Of a stretch of DNA of 64,000 nucleotides, positions 32,659 to 43,637 are shown in pieces. The notes below the pieces were generated by a model. The model was given only the letters and a program-made list of their open reading frames with translations, had not been told where the DNA came from and did not search any database. The first letter of the stretch is position 1; each line of letters opens with the position of its first letter. The stretch comes from Deuterostichococcus epilithicus (lineage: Eukaryota > Chlorophyta > Trebouxiophyceae > Prasiolales > Stichococcaceae). The translations under genes and the position numbers were made by a program. The stretch spans positions 1,922,001-1,986,000 of the forward strand of contig JAVTLE010000001.1 of NCBI GenBank assembly GCA_033439295.1. Reading direction: 5' to 3'.

Positions 32659-35601
32659 ATGACGGACTCGGTACAGTACGGTACACGCTTTGAGCAGCTG
32701 GGTACCGAAAACTACCTCCAATGGAGCCTGCGCGCAAAGGGGCAACTGCGGCTCAAGGGCCTCTGGTCAGCCGTGGCCAAGCCAGACGAAGCCGGCGACG
32801 AGGCCTCGGAGAAGGTACTCGCGTACCTGTACATGTGGGTACAAGACCAACACTTGCCCACCATCATGGACTGCAAGACAGCCGCCGAGGCGTGGAAGAC
32901 GCTCGAGGATACCTATCAAGCGAGCAATAGGGCGCGTCGCGTCATGCTCAAGAAGGAGATGGCCGCCCTGCAAATGTTGCACGACGAGGACGTGGCGTCC
33001 TACGTGGCACGGGCGCGCACCCTCCGCACCCAGCTACTGGGTGCAGGCGACGCACTCAATGATGAGAACCTGCTCATCAACATCCTCACTGGTCTGCCGT
33101 CCGACTACGGCCACATCGTCGTCAATCTAACAACCACCGCGAGTGATGTCAGCCTACATGACGCAATCCCGATGCTGCTGAACGTCGAGCAGCAGCACCG
33201 GCTCAAAGGCGGTCCCCTTCCCCAGGACAGCCAGGCGTTCGGCGCGTTTCGCACCAAACACGGCCGACCAACAGCCGCCAACAAGACGCCCCAGAAGCCG
33301 CCCACACGTGAGACACGTGAGTGCTACAACTGCCACAAGAAGGGCCACCTCAGCCGCGACTGCCGCAGCCGCCGGCGTGACGGGCGCATCAAACCCGGCT
33401 CAGGCACTGATACAGTGGCCTTCGCAGCCGTCGCGACGCCCACAGCCAACCATGTGGCACTGTCGGCTTCACCAACCGTCAGCCGCGATGAGTGGCTACT
33501 TGACTCTGGCGCGTCCGACCACGTCACCAACGCCTATGGGTGCCTGCACAACCCCCGGCCGCCGACGCAGCCGATGAGCGTCACCTTCGGCAAGGGCAGC
33601 GCTCCCGTCACCGCCATCGGCGACGTGTACCTACCGCCCAGCTGGCAGCACTTCAAGGGAATCACCCTCAAGAACGTTCTCTACGTCGAGGGCGTATCGG
33701 CCAATCTCCTGTCAGTCAAGCGTGCAACCGCCGCCGGCGTCAACGTGCGCTTCACCCCACAAGGTGCTGACCTCGAGCTTGGCAGCAACCAAATCGCTTG
33801 CGCGGACTGCACGGGCAGCGGTGTGTACAGCCTGGGCCACATCGAGGACTCAGCCGATCTTCATCACCAGCCGTTCAAGGCGGCGCACAAGGCGCCCAGA
33901 GTGAAGAGCGTGAGCAAGGCTCCCACCGCTCAAGCCGCCATCGTGGAAACGCCGGAGGTGTGGCACCGCCGATACGGCCACCTCGGCTACACCAACCTCC
34001 AGCGCCTGTCAGCCAAGGCCATGGTGACCGGCATGAAGACCACCGCCGCGGAGTTCGCGGGCGCGGCAGCCCTGACATGCGAGCCGTGCATCAAGGCGAA
34101 GCAGCAGCGCGTCCCACATCCGCCATCGCCAAGCGTGAGTCGCGAGCCGCTGCAACTTCTGCACATGGATCTGCAAGGTCCAATGCAAGAGCCCTCTCTG
34201 GGCGGGGCGGTCTACGTGGCCACCTATCTGGACGATTACTCAAGGCTGTCCGTCGTCAAGTCCATCAAGACGAAGGGCGAAACAGCGGCCACCACCATCG
34301 TCGTCATCAACGAGCTGGAGACGCAAGTCGGTCGGCGCTTGCGTGCGATACGCACCGACAACGGGACCGAGTACGTCAATAAGGACCTCGCCTCCTACCT
34401 CCAAGGCAAGGGCATCATTCACCAAACCACGATGACCTACACACCGGAGCAGAACGGCGCGGCCGAACGGCTGAACCGTACCCTCATGGACCGGGTACGC
34501 GCGATGCTTATGGACACTGGCATGCCCGCCAGTACATGGGCCGAAGGCGTCGCAACCGCCAACTACATCCGCAACCGCTCCCCCACGGCCAACGGGCAGC
34601 AGACTCCGTGGGAGCTGTTCTACGGCGAGAAGCCCGACGTGAGCCGCATGCGGGTGTTCGGCGCCACCGCATACGTCCTGATACCTTCGCCACTGAGGCG
34701 TAAACTGGACAGCCACACCAACCGTGGACGCTTCGTTGGTTATCAGCCCAACACCATTGGCTACCGGATCCTCCTTGATACAGGCAAGATCGTCATCTCC
34801 GAAAATGTCATCTTCGACGAGGGAGGTGGGAAACAAGGGGCAGCGCAGCCTCCCACTGAGTCGGCAATCGCGTGGGAGCCCACCGACATGGATTCCACCG
34901 ACGGCGGCACGGAACCCCCTGCCGACATGGACGTCCCTGCCGTCAACAATGCCGACGCAAGCGACACCACCAATAGCGGTGAGGATCCCACTGACGACGC
35001 CAACAACGCGCCCACACGCCGCACAAGGCGCACGTGGCAGCCCACTCGGCGTGCACTGGACGCCCAAGGCTACACCGCCACCGCGGAACTCGGCGAGCCT
35101 CTCACCTATGAAGAAGCCGTCGCCTCCCCACAAGCCAACGCTTGGCTCACAGCGATGCAAGAGGAGCTGGCCGCCCTCTCCGCACACAACACATGGGAGC
35201 TGACGAAGCTACCAGCCGGCGCAAGGCCCATTCCAGTCAAGTGGGTCTACAAGATCAAGCTTAACGCCGACAGCTCCATTGAGCGCTACAAGGCGCGCCT
35301 CGTAGCCAAGGGCTTCCGCCAGCGCGAGGGCATCGACTTCGACGAAGTGTTTGCCCCGGTGGGCAAATACACAACCCTCCGCTGCCTGCTGGCACTGGTC
35401 GCCAAAGAGGACCTGGAGCTACATCAGCTCGACATCAAGACGGCTTTCCTCAACGGCAAGATTGAAGAAGAAGTGTACATTGACCAACCCCCGGGTACGG
35501 CAATGGCGACGCTGATACGGTCTGCCGGCTCAACAAGGCGTTGTACGGACTGCGTCAAGCCCCGCGAGCCTGGCACCTCTGCCTCCAAGAGTCGCTGGTA
35601 G
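32659..35601 (+). pseudogene. Copia gag-pol, first part (gag, protease, integrase, start of RT), ends at a frameshift
   Basis: The ATG lies 128 bp after the LTR. Gag occupies about residues 1-215 and ends in a zinc knuckle CYNCHKKGHLSRDC (near 221). The protease site is LLDSGASDHV (near 280). The integrase has the HHCC finger (WHRRYGHLG to CEPCIKAKQQ) and the D,D35E core (HMDLQG, RTDNGTEY, NGAAERLNRT). The reverse transcriptase begins near residue 835 (WVYKIKLN, RYKARLVAKGF, LDIKTAFLNG). In the C5G3 run at 35488-35495 the frame shifts by one base and ends at TAG 35599-35601 after about 35 unrelated codons. Confidence 0.95.
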
Positions 35602-36647
35602 CGGCTGGATTCGTGGCATCTGCCTCGGACCCGAGTCTCTACACCTCCACCGACAAAAGGGGCGACAAGACGTACATACTCGTGTACGTGGACGACATGC
35701 TGGTGGCGGCACCCACCACGGACTGCATCATGCGGGCCAAATCTGCCATCACCAACTGCTTCGAGGCACACGACCTCGGCGAGGCAAAGATCTTCCTCAA
35801 CATGAGGATTGAGCGCGACCGAAGCGCCCACACCATCAAGCTAAGCCAGGAAAGGCTGGCTAACACCCTGGTGCAGCACTACGGGCTGGTCAACGGCAAG
35901 ACGCGCGGCGTCCCCTTGACTCCCGGCACGCTGCTGACCGCCGACGACGGCGAGCCCCTCTCCATCGACACGGCGGGGCACTACACGCACTTGGTGGGCA
36001 CTCTCCTGTACCTCAGTACGTGCACACGGCCAGACCTGGCGCACGCTGCTGGCGTGCTGTCCAAGTACATGGCGAAGCCTACCGCAGCGCACTGGAGCGC
36101 AGCCAAGGGCATACTCCGCTACGTCGCAAACACCAAGACCAAGGGCATCGTCTTCAATGACTACAAGGCAAGCGAACGCCCACCTGCCATAATCGGCTAC
36201 ACTGACGCTGACTACGCTGGAGATCTGGACAGCCGACGCTCAACGTCTGGCTTCGTGTTCATGCTCTATGGCGGGGCAATCAGCTGGCTCAGCAAGCGGC
36301 AAAGCACCGTTGCTACATCCACGGCCGAGGCCGAGTACATGGCGGCCGGCATGAGCGTCAAGGAGGCGATCAACCTGAGGCAGCTGCTAGCCGACCTCGG
36401 CTTGGGCAACCAGACGATCACCATCTTCGCTGACAACCAGAGTGCAATCAAGATGCTCAAGAACCCCATGGCCTCGTCACGCACCAAGCACATCGACGTC
36501 GTCTATCACTTCGCACGCGAGCGGGTGGCGCGCCAAGACGTCAAGTTTCAGTATGTGAAGACCGAGAAGATGCTCGCCGACATGCTGACGAAGCCCGTCC
36601 CAAAAGGCAAGCTCGAGCTGTGCTGCGATGGGATCGGAATGGGCTGA
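35493..36647 (+). pseudogene. Copia pol, second part (RT core and RNase H)
   Basis: Continues the polymerase in the next frame directly after the shift: LNKALYGLRQAPRAW, the catalytic YVDDMLVAA (about 35683), GTLLYLSTCTRPDLA, and RNase H with GYTDADYAGD, STAEAEYMAA and NQSAIKMLKNP. It ends at the stop 36645-36647. There is no start codon of its own; the split is caused by one base in a homopolymer run, which could be a real mutation or a sequencing error. Confidence 0.95.
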
Positions 36648-36753
36648 TGAAGCACAGCAGCGCTGGCGAAGAAGACTATGCAAGCTTACTGACACTTAGG
36701 CAAGCCCGTCCACGATGTATGCTTGAACGGTACTGAACAATCCCGCGTGGGAG

Positions 36754-37028
36754 TGTTGAGATTAGTGCATTCGGAACGGTATTGTTAGTACCGTTAGGGT
36801 ATGCAAGGTTATGAGTAGCTCGTGTTCATGACGCTGCAGCTCGCAGCATACGAGTGCAGCTCGCAGGAGGCGTTGGATCATGGGCGCGTGATGCTTGTCG
36901 TAAAGCGCATGTGTTGTGGGTATAAGAGCTGCCCAATGCGCTCACAATTGTAAGCCTTCCACTCTCAACTGAGACACCGAACCCCTGCCACTGCAATCCC
37001 CGATTAGCCTTCGGCAGGTTTCGCAACA
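36754..37028 (+). repeat. Right LTR of the copia element
   Basis: Same 275 bp as the left LTR apart from one transition (C at 36991). It is followed by the second CCCTC target copy. Confidence 0.95.
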
Positions 37029-37587
37029 CCCTCGAGCAGGTGCCTGTTCTGTCGTGTGCATGCTGCTTGGCCGACCCCGCCTGAGTGCATTCCACCCGCT
37101 CGCACTTTGGTTCTCGTTTCCTTAGTTGCGGGGACAGTAAGAAGCAATTATCGACCAAGAATCCCTCTAGCAGACATCAGCTAGTCTCACTAGGTCAGAC
37201 AGGTAGCGGGCTGAGCATGCTCAGCTGCACATCGCACGCTAGTGGCGCCTGCATTCTGACTGCTTCTATACCGAGCTTGTATTCTGCACAGCGAGGGTGC
37301 AGCCACTCGCGTTTTAGCCTGCCATTGCACCTTCCCCGACATTGACTCGCTGTCACGAGCCTTTGAAGCATTGAGCAAGCAAGCACAATAGCTGTCCAGA
37401 CGTTGGACAACGAAACATACAATCAGAGCGGCAGCAGGCCTTCCTGTCAGCGCACACACTGCTCCGGCAGTTTAGGTTCTGCACAGCAGCACCGCTGCTG
37501 GGGCGAGAGGCTTGGCAATTTCTAAGGCGCAGGCATCATTTAGCTGCCGGCAGCTCTCGAAGCTGCAGCTGCAGCCCAACCGCGGTC
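37029..37587. other. Intergenic region between copia and V-ATPase d
   Basis: No gene or RNA recognised. It contains the promoter of the V-ATPase gene. TGGTTCTCGTTTCCTTAG and other pyrimidine-rich runs are present, but no element can be named. Confidence 0.4.
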
Positions 37588-40500
37588 ATGTCGGTGCGGG
37601 TGGAGGCAGATAGCATGTCTGCAGAATCTCCCGGGTCTATTTTGTGCATCTTCAGCAGCAGCGAGAACTGCAGGCACACTCATGCAGCATGACAGGCTAC
37701 TCTGCCTCTGATATACCACCTCCAGATGCCATAGGTGTGACAATCCTTTGCCGAGTGCCCTGGTTGTAAATGATGTAACCCTGCCGCAGGTCGGTTGGGA
37801 GTGCCTCACCTTCAATATCAAAGACGGCTTCGTTGGTGCGTTGTCCTGCAAGCAGCGGCGCTCGCACTATAACGGCCTCATGCATTCATGTGCATTGCAG
37901 ATTGAGTTCAAGGGTCTGCACCGCGTCCATTCGTAGGTGCTCCAATCATTTGATTCCCGCCTCTGCGCCTGCGCAGATGCGGTGGTGCGCGGGCACAGAT
38001 CAGGGCTGCTGTCTACAGCAGATTACAACAACCTGGCGCAGTGCGAGAGCCTCGACGACATCAAATTGAACCTGGTGAGCTTTGCCGCTTTACATCACAC
38101 TGTTGTCATCCGCAATAATGCAAGATGGAGATGCGCCAGCAGTGCTGCTCCACAGTGTGCGTTGCCTCGAATTCACAGCAAAACAGCACAACCTTCAAAA
38201 CTCAACCCAAAGTCCGTTCATGTAGTCTGCCATGGACTATGGACCATATGTCCAAAACCTGGCAAGCCCGCTGCACACCACGACCCTGGTGGAGGCGTGC
38301 ACCCAGCTACTGGTGGACCAGTGGGTATTCATGCGCGCCAACGTGAGTGAAGTGGACCCCCTGTGGCTCTCTGCTGCTCACTGCTTGTCTGGCCCTGTTC
38401 TGCTCCGAGTTCATTGCATCGGTGGAGGCTTTCTTGATCCACGGCGCACACAGGATGAGGGTGCAGGCAGCTTGAGGCGCCTGTGAGCTGACAGACGCAT
38501 GCAGCCGCATGGAGAGGCTGGCCAATGCACCGCTCTCGCAGTCATGGCTACATCTTAGCTGCTCCGAACCTACCATGGCGCAGGCGGACAAAAATTTGGG
38601 AAAGTTTCTGGACTACTGCACCTATGGCCACATGATCGACAATGTCATCCTCATCGTGACGGGCACGCTGCACGAGCGCGATGTGCAGGTAGCATCGGCC
38701 GACAAATGAATGCGTCAAGCTGGTTCCGCTGTGTTTGCACATGAGGCCTGTTGCTGTGGCCACCGATCTGGAGGACTGCCAAGCCTCCAGCCTCCATGCT
38801 TCATCCCGCCGTGCCCTCAACAGAGACGAGCTGCTGGCTGAGTGCCACCTGCAGGGCATGTCCAGACGCGATCACGATGTTGGCGGTCGCCAATCCTGTA
38901 TGTGCTCTGGATGCGCTCCTCCCGCATGTGCGCAGGAGCTGCTGGCCAAGTGCCACCCGCTGGGCATGTTTGACGCAATTGCGACGCTGGCGGTGGCCTC
39001 CAACATGCGGGAGCTGTACCGGCTGGTGCTGGTGGACACACCGCTGGCGCCCTACTTTGCGGAAACGCTCACGAGCGAGGACCTGGACGAAATGAATATC
39101 GAGATCCTGCGCAACACCCTGTACAAGGTGCTGCCTTTCTGTCCCTTCACTTCTGCCTTCCTTTTCCTCGTGGGGTGTCTTGAGGTGGCTCCTGGTGTCG
39201 TTGGGTGTCGTTCCTCTGTTTGTAGCCCCGGCCCCCGGCGCAGAATGCTGCGCAGGGTGCTGGTGCCGCGCGTGTGAGCTGATTCAGAATGAAAGCTTTG
39301 ACAGTCAGTCGATCCCATTTCCTGTTGCCGCAGGCCTACCTGGACGACTTTGAGAAATTCTGCAGTAAGCTGGGTGGCGCCACCGCCGAGGTCATGGGCG
39401 ACCTGCTGGCCTTCGAGGTGCGTATCAGGATACATTTCCGAATTTCTATCAGGCCAGCGCGCGATCCTGACTGCCCCACAGCTGGGCTGCTGTGCGCAGA
39501 GTGGCCAGAATTAGAATAGCTCAGGCAATGATTCTAGGTGCATGCTGCCTGCCCCTCCAGGGGCCAGTGCTGGCCAGTGCCTACTGGCAAGGCTTCTGAA
39601 GCAATTGCTTTTCTGGCGGGGACGCACGGGGTCCCTCTGCCACTGCCGGACTTCGCCCTCACGCAGCCCAAGCATTCACCGCCAGTTGTTGTATCGAACA
39701 AAGCGTCACGTCATGGGCGCCGCGCACAGGCGGACCGGCGGGCGCTCAACATCACGCTCAACTCCATTGGCACAGAGCTGACGCGGGACGACCGCCGCAA
39801 GCTGTACTCCAACTTTGGCCTGCTGTACCCGCACGGCCAGGTGCCTCTCCTGCCTCTGAGACTCTGAAGCCTGCTCCCGCTCCAGGAACAGCTGCCGCCC
39901 TGTGTGCCTGGCCTCTGCAGAATACGGCAGGCGCCCAGCGAAAGGCCAAGGAGTGAGTTGCGCTGTTCGCCCCTGTTGTGTCGCCGAGGGGCACATCCAC
40001 AGGCACAGCTGGCCGGCCACCGTGCATCCGCTACCGAGATCAGCAGGTGCCGCCCTTCGGCGTTGCCGCTGGGTTTCCGTCCTGCAGCGCAAGGGCTTAT
40101 AGACCCTCATGGTGCTCATGCCAAGCTTTCAAACTGGTTTTGGAACTGCCTGCAGGCGGAGCTGGCGCTGGCGGAGGACTTTGACCAGATCCGGTCGGCG
40201 ATGGAGAAGGTGCCGCCCTACTCCGCCATCTTCACCAAGGTGCGCAGGCGTCTGTTGCCGTGGCTGCTAGCTGTGGCACTCCAGTACTCTGGCTCGGCCT
40301 GTGCCTGTGCCTGTGCCTAAACAGGTCTTGTGCATTTTCGGTTTGTCCTGGCCATGCGGGCCAGTGTCTGCGCCGACCGCACGGACAGGCCCGGCTGTGT
40401 CCGAAATTCCCGGAAACTTCGCCCCTGCAGCTGGCATACGGCGAGGCACAGGCGCTGGACCGCGTCATGTACGAGGAGGAGGTCCGACGGGAGGCGCTGT

Positions 40501-41141
40501 CCTTCGAGCAGCAATTCCACTATGGTGCGGCCAGTTGTCAAGGTTCATGTCGAGCTTTCAGGCATGAACCTCGGAGCAGGCGCATGGCGAGCCTGCACGG
40601 CGTGCCTGGGCACGCTGCCGTGCACACGCATGCCCATGTTAGGCGGCGGTCGCTTGCCGGCGGCTTTGGGTTGTGGGTACAGCAGGCGATCTGCCATCCC
40701 GCCCTGGCAGGCTGGACGTAATTTTGATGCGTTTGTGCTGCTTGCAGGCATATTCTATGCCTACATGCGCCTGCGTGAACAGGTGGGCGTTGACAGCTCA
40801 TCCATGCTTTGATTGTGCTTGGCGCATATCAAGTCGAGCTTGCAGCATCGTGCACGTGCTCTTCCAAAGCGCCCGTCGCTGAGGCGATTCTCACACGCGA
40901 AATAAAAGCCTGCATTCCTTGTCTGCGGGCTGAGCTATGCTTGCTGACCGCTCGCAGGAGCTGCGCAACATCATGTGGATCGCCGAGTGTGTCGCCCAGG
41001 ACCAGAAGTCGCGCATCACAGACGGTGACCGGTGCTCTTGATGCAGTCACTTTCCATGCCAGTCCGGCTTTCCCCTGGGAAGAGCAACGAATTCACAAAC
41101 GTCATGTTCATGTTGTCCCAGGTATCGTATACATCTTCTGA
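37588..41141 (+). CDS. ATP6V0D: V-type proton ATPase subunit d
   Basis: Thirteen exons give 352 aa, the usual size of the family: 37588-37593, 37790-37835, 37977-38074, 38226-38342, 38584-38688, 38936-39127, 39334-39417, 39730-39840, 40156-40239, 40431-40524, 40748-40782, 40958-41024, 41122-41141. Conserved blocks in order are [129 protein letters not shown], and the C-terminal GIVYIF. The subunit caps the membrane c-ring of the vacuolar proton pump and couples it to the V1 stalk. Exon 1 would be just ATG TCG; this fits phase and length but is unproven. The last exon has 20 bases. Confidence 0.92.
38828..38895 (+). repeat. Decayed copy of the start of V-ATPase d exon 6 inside the preceding intron
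   Basis: GAGCTGCTGGCTGAGTGCCA followed by CCTGCAGGGCATG matches GAGCTGCTGGCCAAGTGCCA and CCCGCTGGGCATG at 38936, and the similarity runs on to GTTGGCGGTCGCCAA against GCTGGCGGTGGCCTCCAA. The 25 bases before each copy are also alike (ATGC..C.TCCCGC..TG). The offset is 108 bp. The frame is broken after about twelve codons. Confidence 0.8.
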
Positions 41142-41790
41142 TGCACATCTCTGAGGGCGCCTCCGGTTCTGGCATGAGCGGCCTGTGGAAAAGATAAGGC
41201 TGATGATCAACAAACAGATGGTGGTGCCAGAATGGAGGCGGACAGCCACTGAGTCGATGGTGTCGACCAACAATGCCCTTGGATAGCCTGAACGGTTTTA
41301 TTTTGCGCTTGTACAGCGGGATTTAAATTCACTGTTGGCTTACCGACAACTGTGCCGATGGCATGGATTGAAAGCAAGGGAAGGTAGCTTCTTAGCTTGT
41401 GGTTTGTCAGCTGCACTTGAGTTGCCCGCCAGTCCTTTGGATGCCATTCAGTGCACGACCCCAGTAATTACACTTCTGGGCCCTGCCGGTAGTTGTTCGA
41501 GAGGGGTTCCTCTGTCTGGCACACCTAGTCCGCCAATTGCGGCATTTCAAGTGTTGGTGGCCCCTCAAAGAACGCGATCGATTGCACATGGTGGGTACAG
41601 ACAGCGTGCAGGTGTATGATGAACGTGATTACATCTCCTCTCATCTCGTTGAGATCAAATATCATTAAGAGATGTGCACGTCACATCAACAAGAGGGTTT
41701 GCAGATAGAATTATTTGACGCTGCAGCAAGAGGTGTTGCTGCGGTCGCCACAAAACTGGGTTTCATGATAGCTATGATGCCAGGCACTCT
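41142..41790. other. Convergent 3' intergenic region (V-ATPase d / plastocyanin)
   Basis: Holds the 3' ends of two genes that face each other. TTACA at 41629-41633 gives TGTAA on the minus strand, about 160 bases after the plastocyanin stop, a candidate polyadenylation signal of the green-algal type. Nothing else is recognised. Confidence 0.4.
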
Positions 41791-43278
41791 CTACTGCACG
41801 ATGATCTTGCCGGCCATGCCAGCACCTGCACGCAACACACCGTAGCCGTCCAAAGATGCTTGCACAGGGTTGGCATGAAGTACAGCACATTTTCCTCAGG
41901 AGCCTGGGCAGCAACGAGGCAGATGCAGGGCATGAGTGGGCTTGCGCACCCTGGTGGGGCTCGCAGTAGTACTCGTAGGTGCCCGCAGACTTGAAGGTGC
42001 TGGACACAGTCTCGCCCTGTGCGCCATTGCAGAACGTGTGACAATTGGGAACAAGGCAGCAGATGACTGAGATGGTGGACGTCATGACAGATGGAGGCAA
42101 CTTGGCACGGCTGGAATGCTGTAGATCAAACGAAGTCGAGTGGCAGTCTGCATGCTGAGTGGCGCCTGCAATCTGCTGGCGATTTTATGGTCAGCCTTCA
42201 CACCTTGGCGTTGAGGTAGTCCTCGTGGCTCAGCTTGTCAGCGCTCTCGCCCGACTGCAGGCGGCAAAACGACTTCTGTACATATTCATTCCATGGCTGG
42301 ATGAGCAGTGCAGCAGCCAAAGAGCGATGCACTGGTGCCATTCGGCCGACTACAGAACGCACCGGGATGGCGTCCTCGTCGAAGACGATGTTGTGCGGGA
42401 AACCTGCAGGCATGTAGCAGCCTCTCGCAATGACAAACTGTGCGCCTACGCAAACATTTAAAATGCACTCCACCTGGAAAGCCAACGGCACCCAGCATGT
42501 GCTGAGAAGAGATAAGCAGGGCGATAGGTGCCGCACCGGCGTTGTTGGTCCATGTGACGGACTCGCCGGCCTTGATGGTGACGGTGTCGGGATCGAACAC
42601 CAGGCCACCGGCGTCAGTGCCCAGCTTCACATCAGCAGCGTGTGCCGACAGCGCCAGACCCAGGGTAGCGATGGACACGCCTGTGAAATTGCAAATGAAA
42701 AGTCACTGTCAAAAAGAGCTGCCACAGTGCGCTGATGCCACATGCAACTGACAGGAGCAGCAATGCGCCTGCGGAGGTGCGCCCTGCGAGGGCATGGTCG
42801 ATGAGCGAAGGCGGTACGTCCGCCGATCAGCAACGCGACAGTTGTGTGTTCTTATTTGAATGCTGGCAGAGAAACGCACAGTCAGCGTCGCCGAGCTGTC
42901 CCTGCTTCTGGATAGCATCGCATGAACGGCCTGCCCTCCCAGAGGGCCTGACGCCGTGGTCCAGCCGGCCGATGCCCCATGCATCGCCATGAGGCGGCCA
43001 AACTTGTCTGCACGGCCATCATGGCAAACTGTATTGCTCCGCGCGGAGGCCGTGGCGACGTAGTCCTCGCCACCCATGCGCCTCTGCGCCGGCCTAGGGC
43101 CTGCGCTGACTGCAGGCGTTGCCTCCCAGCATCAGAAGATCGCGCGAGCCTCACCGGCGGCCTTCGCGACGCGGGCGACGTCCTGGCGGAGCGTGCAGGA
43201 GACGGGGGCAGCAGCCCGGCGGGCCACGACCGCGCGGGTGGGCGCGACCAGGGGCGTCTGAACCAGAGAGGTCTGCAT
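41791..43278 (-). CDS. PETE: Plastocyanin precursor
   Basis: Six exons give 153 aa: 43278-43155, 42680-42537, 42403-42363, 42254-42204, 42016-41950, 41825-41791. The N-terminus (MQTSLVQTPLVAPTRAVVAR) is a stromal import signal. A second hydrophobic stretch (VSIATLGLALSAHA) with an Ala-x-Ala end is the thylakoid lumen signal; the mature protein starts at about ADVKLG. The copper ligands are all present: His in GFPHNIVFDED, and Cys, His and Met in YYCEPHQGAGMAGKIIVQ. The protein carries electrons from cytochrome b6f to photosystem I in the thylakoid lumen. Start and length match algal plastocyanins. Confidence 0.95.
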
Positions 43279-43637
43279 ATTGGCGATCGGTGTGTTTGCA
43301 AGAAGATTCGAATGAGAAAGAAGCGTCTGTGTTGCTGGAGCGAGTGCAGATACTGACGCGCACGGCAAGCAGATAAGGCGGAGAACCGCTCCATGTGATC
43401 GGAAATCGCTCCAGGGTCCCCGCTTTTGCCAAAACCCTACTTGGCTACTTCCACGTCTTCCAGTCCACAGTCTCCCTCCTCAGCACACAGTCAGCGGAAG
43501 CAGCGCCAGACGACAGGACCAACACGAATTCGCACAGCTACACTGCCTGTGATATCACAGAACTCACAGATTCCCAGCGCTGTGCCCGCAGAAGCAATTG
43601 CAGTGCACAAGTGCCCAACTGAGCCGCCAGCCGCTCC
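43279..43637. other. Region between plastocyanin start and phosphatase stop
   Basis: Both neighbours are on the minus strand, so this short stretch holds the plastocyanin promoter and the 3' UTR of the phosphatase. A copper-response GTAC core was looked for and not found at a convincing position. Confidence 0.4.

Larger units (their letters stand above)
32257..37028 (+). mobile_element. Ty1/copia LTR retrotransposon, almost intact
   Basis: A 4772-bp element bounded by two 275-bp LTRs that differ at one position (T at 32494, C at 36991). It is flanked by a 5-bp target duplication CCCTC at 32252-32256 and 37029-37033. The order protease, integrase, reverse transcriptase, RNase H within one gag-pol frame defines the copia type. 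A G-rich stretch (CGCGTGGGAG, 36744-36753) just before the right LTR is the polypurine tract. The close match between the LTRs points to a recent insertion, but the gag-pol frame is broken once. Confidence 0.95.

Noticed and set aside
40984-41040. V-ATPase d ending at the in-frame stop 41038-41040 without a last intron
   Set aside because: It would end ...ITDGDRCS, unlike the family. Splicing at 41024/41122 gives GIVYIF, which matches plant subunits.
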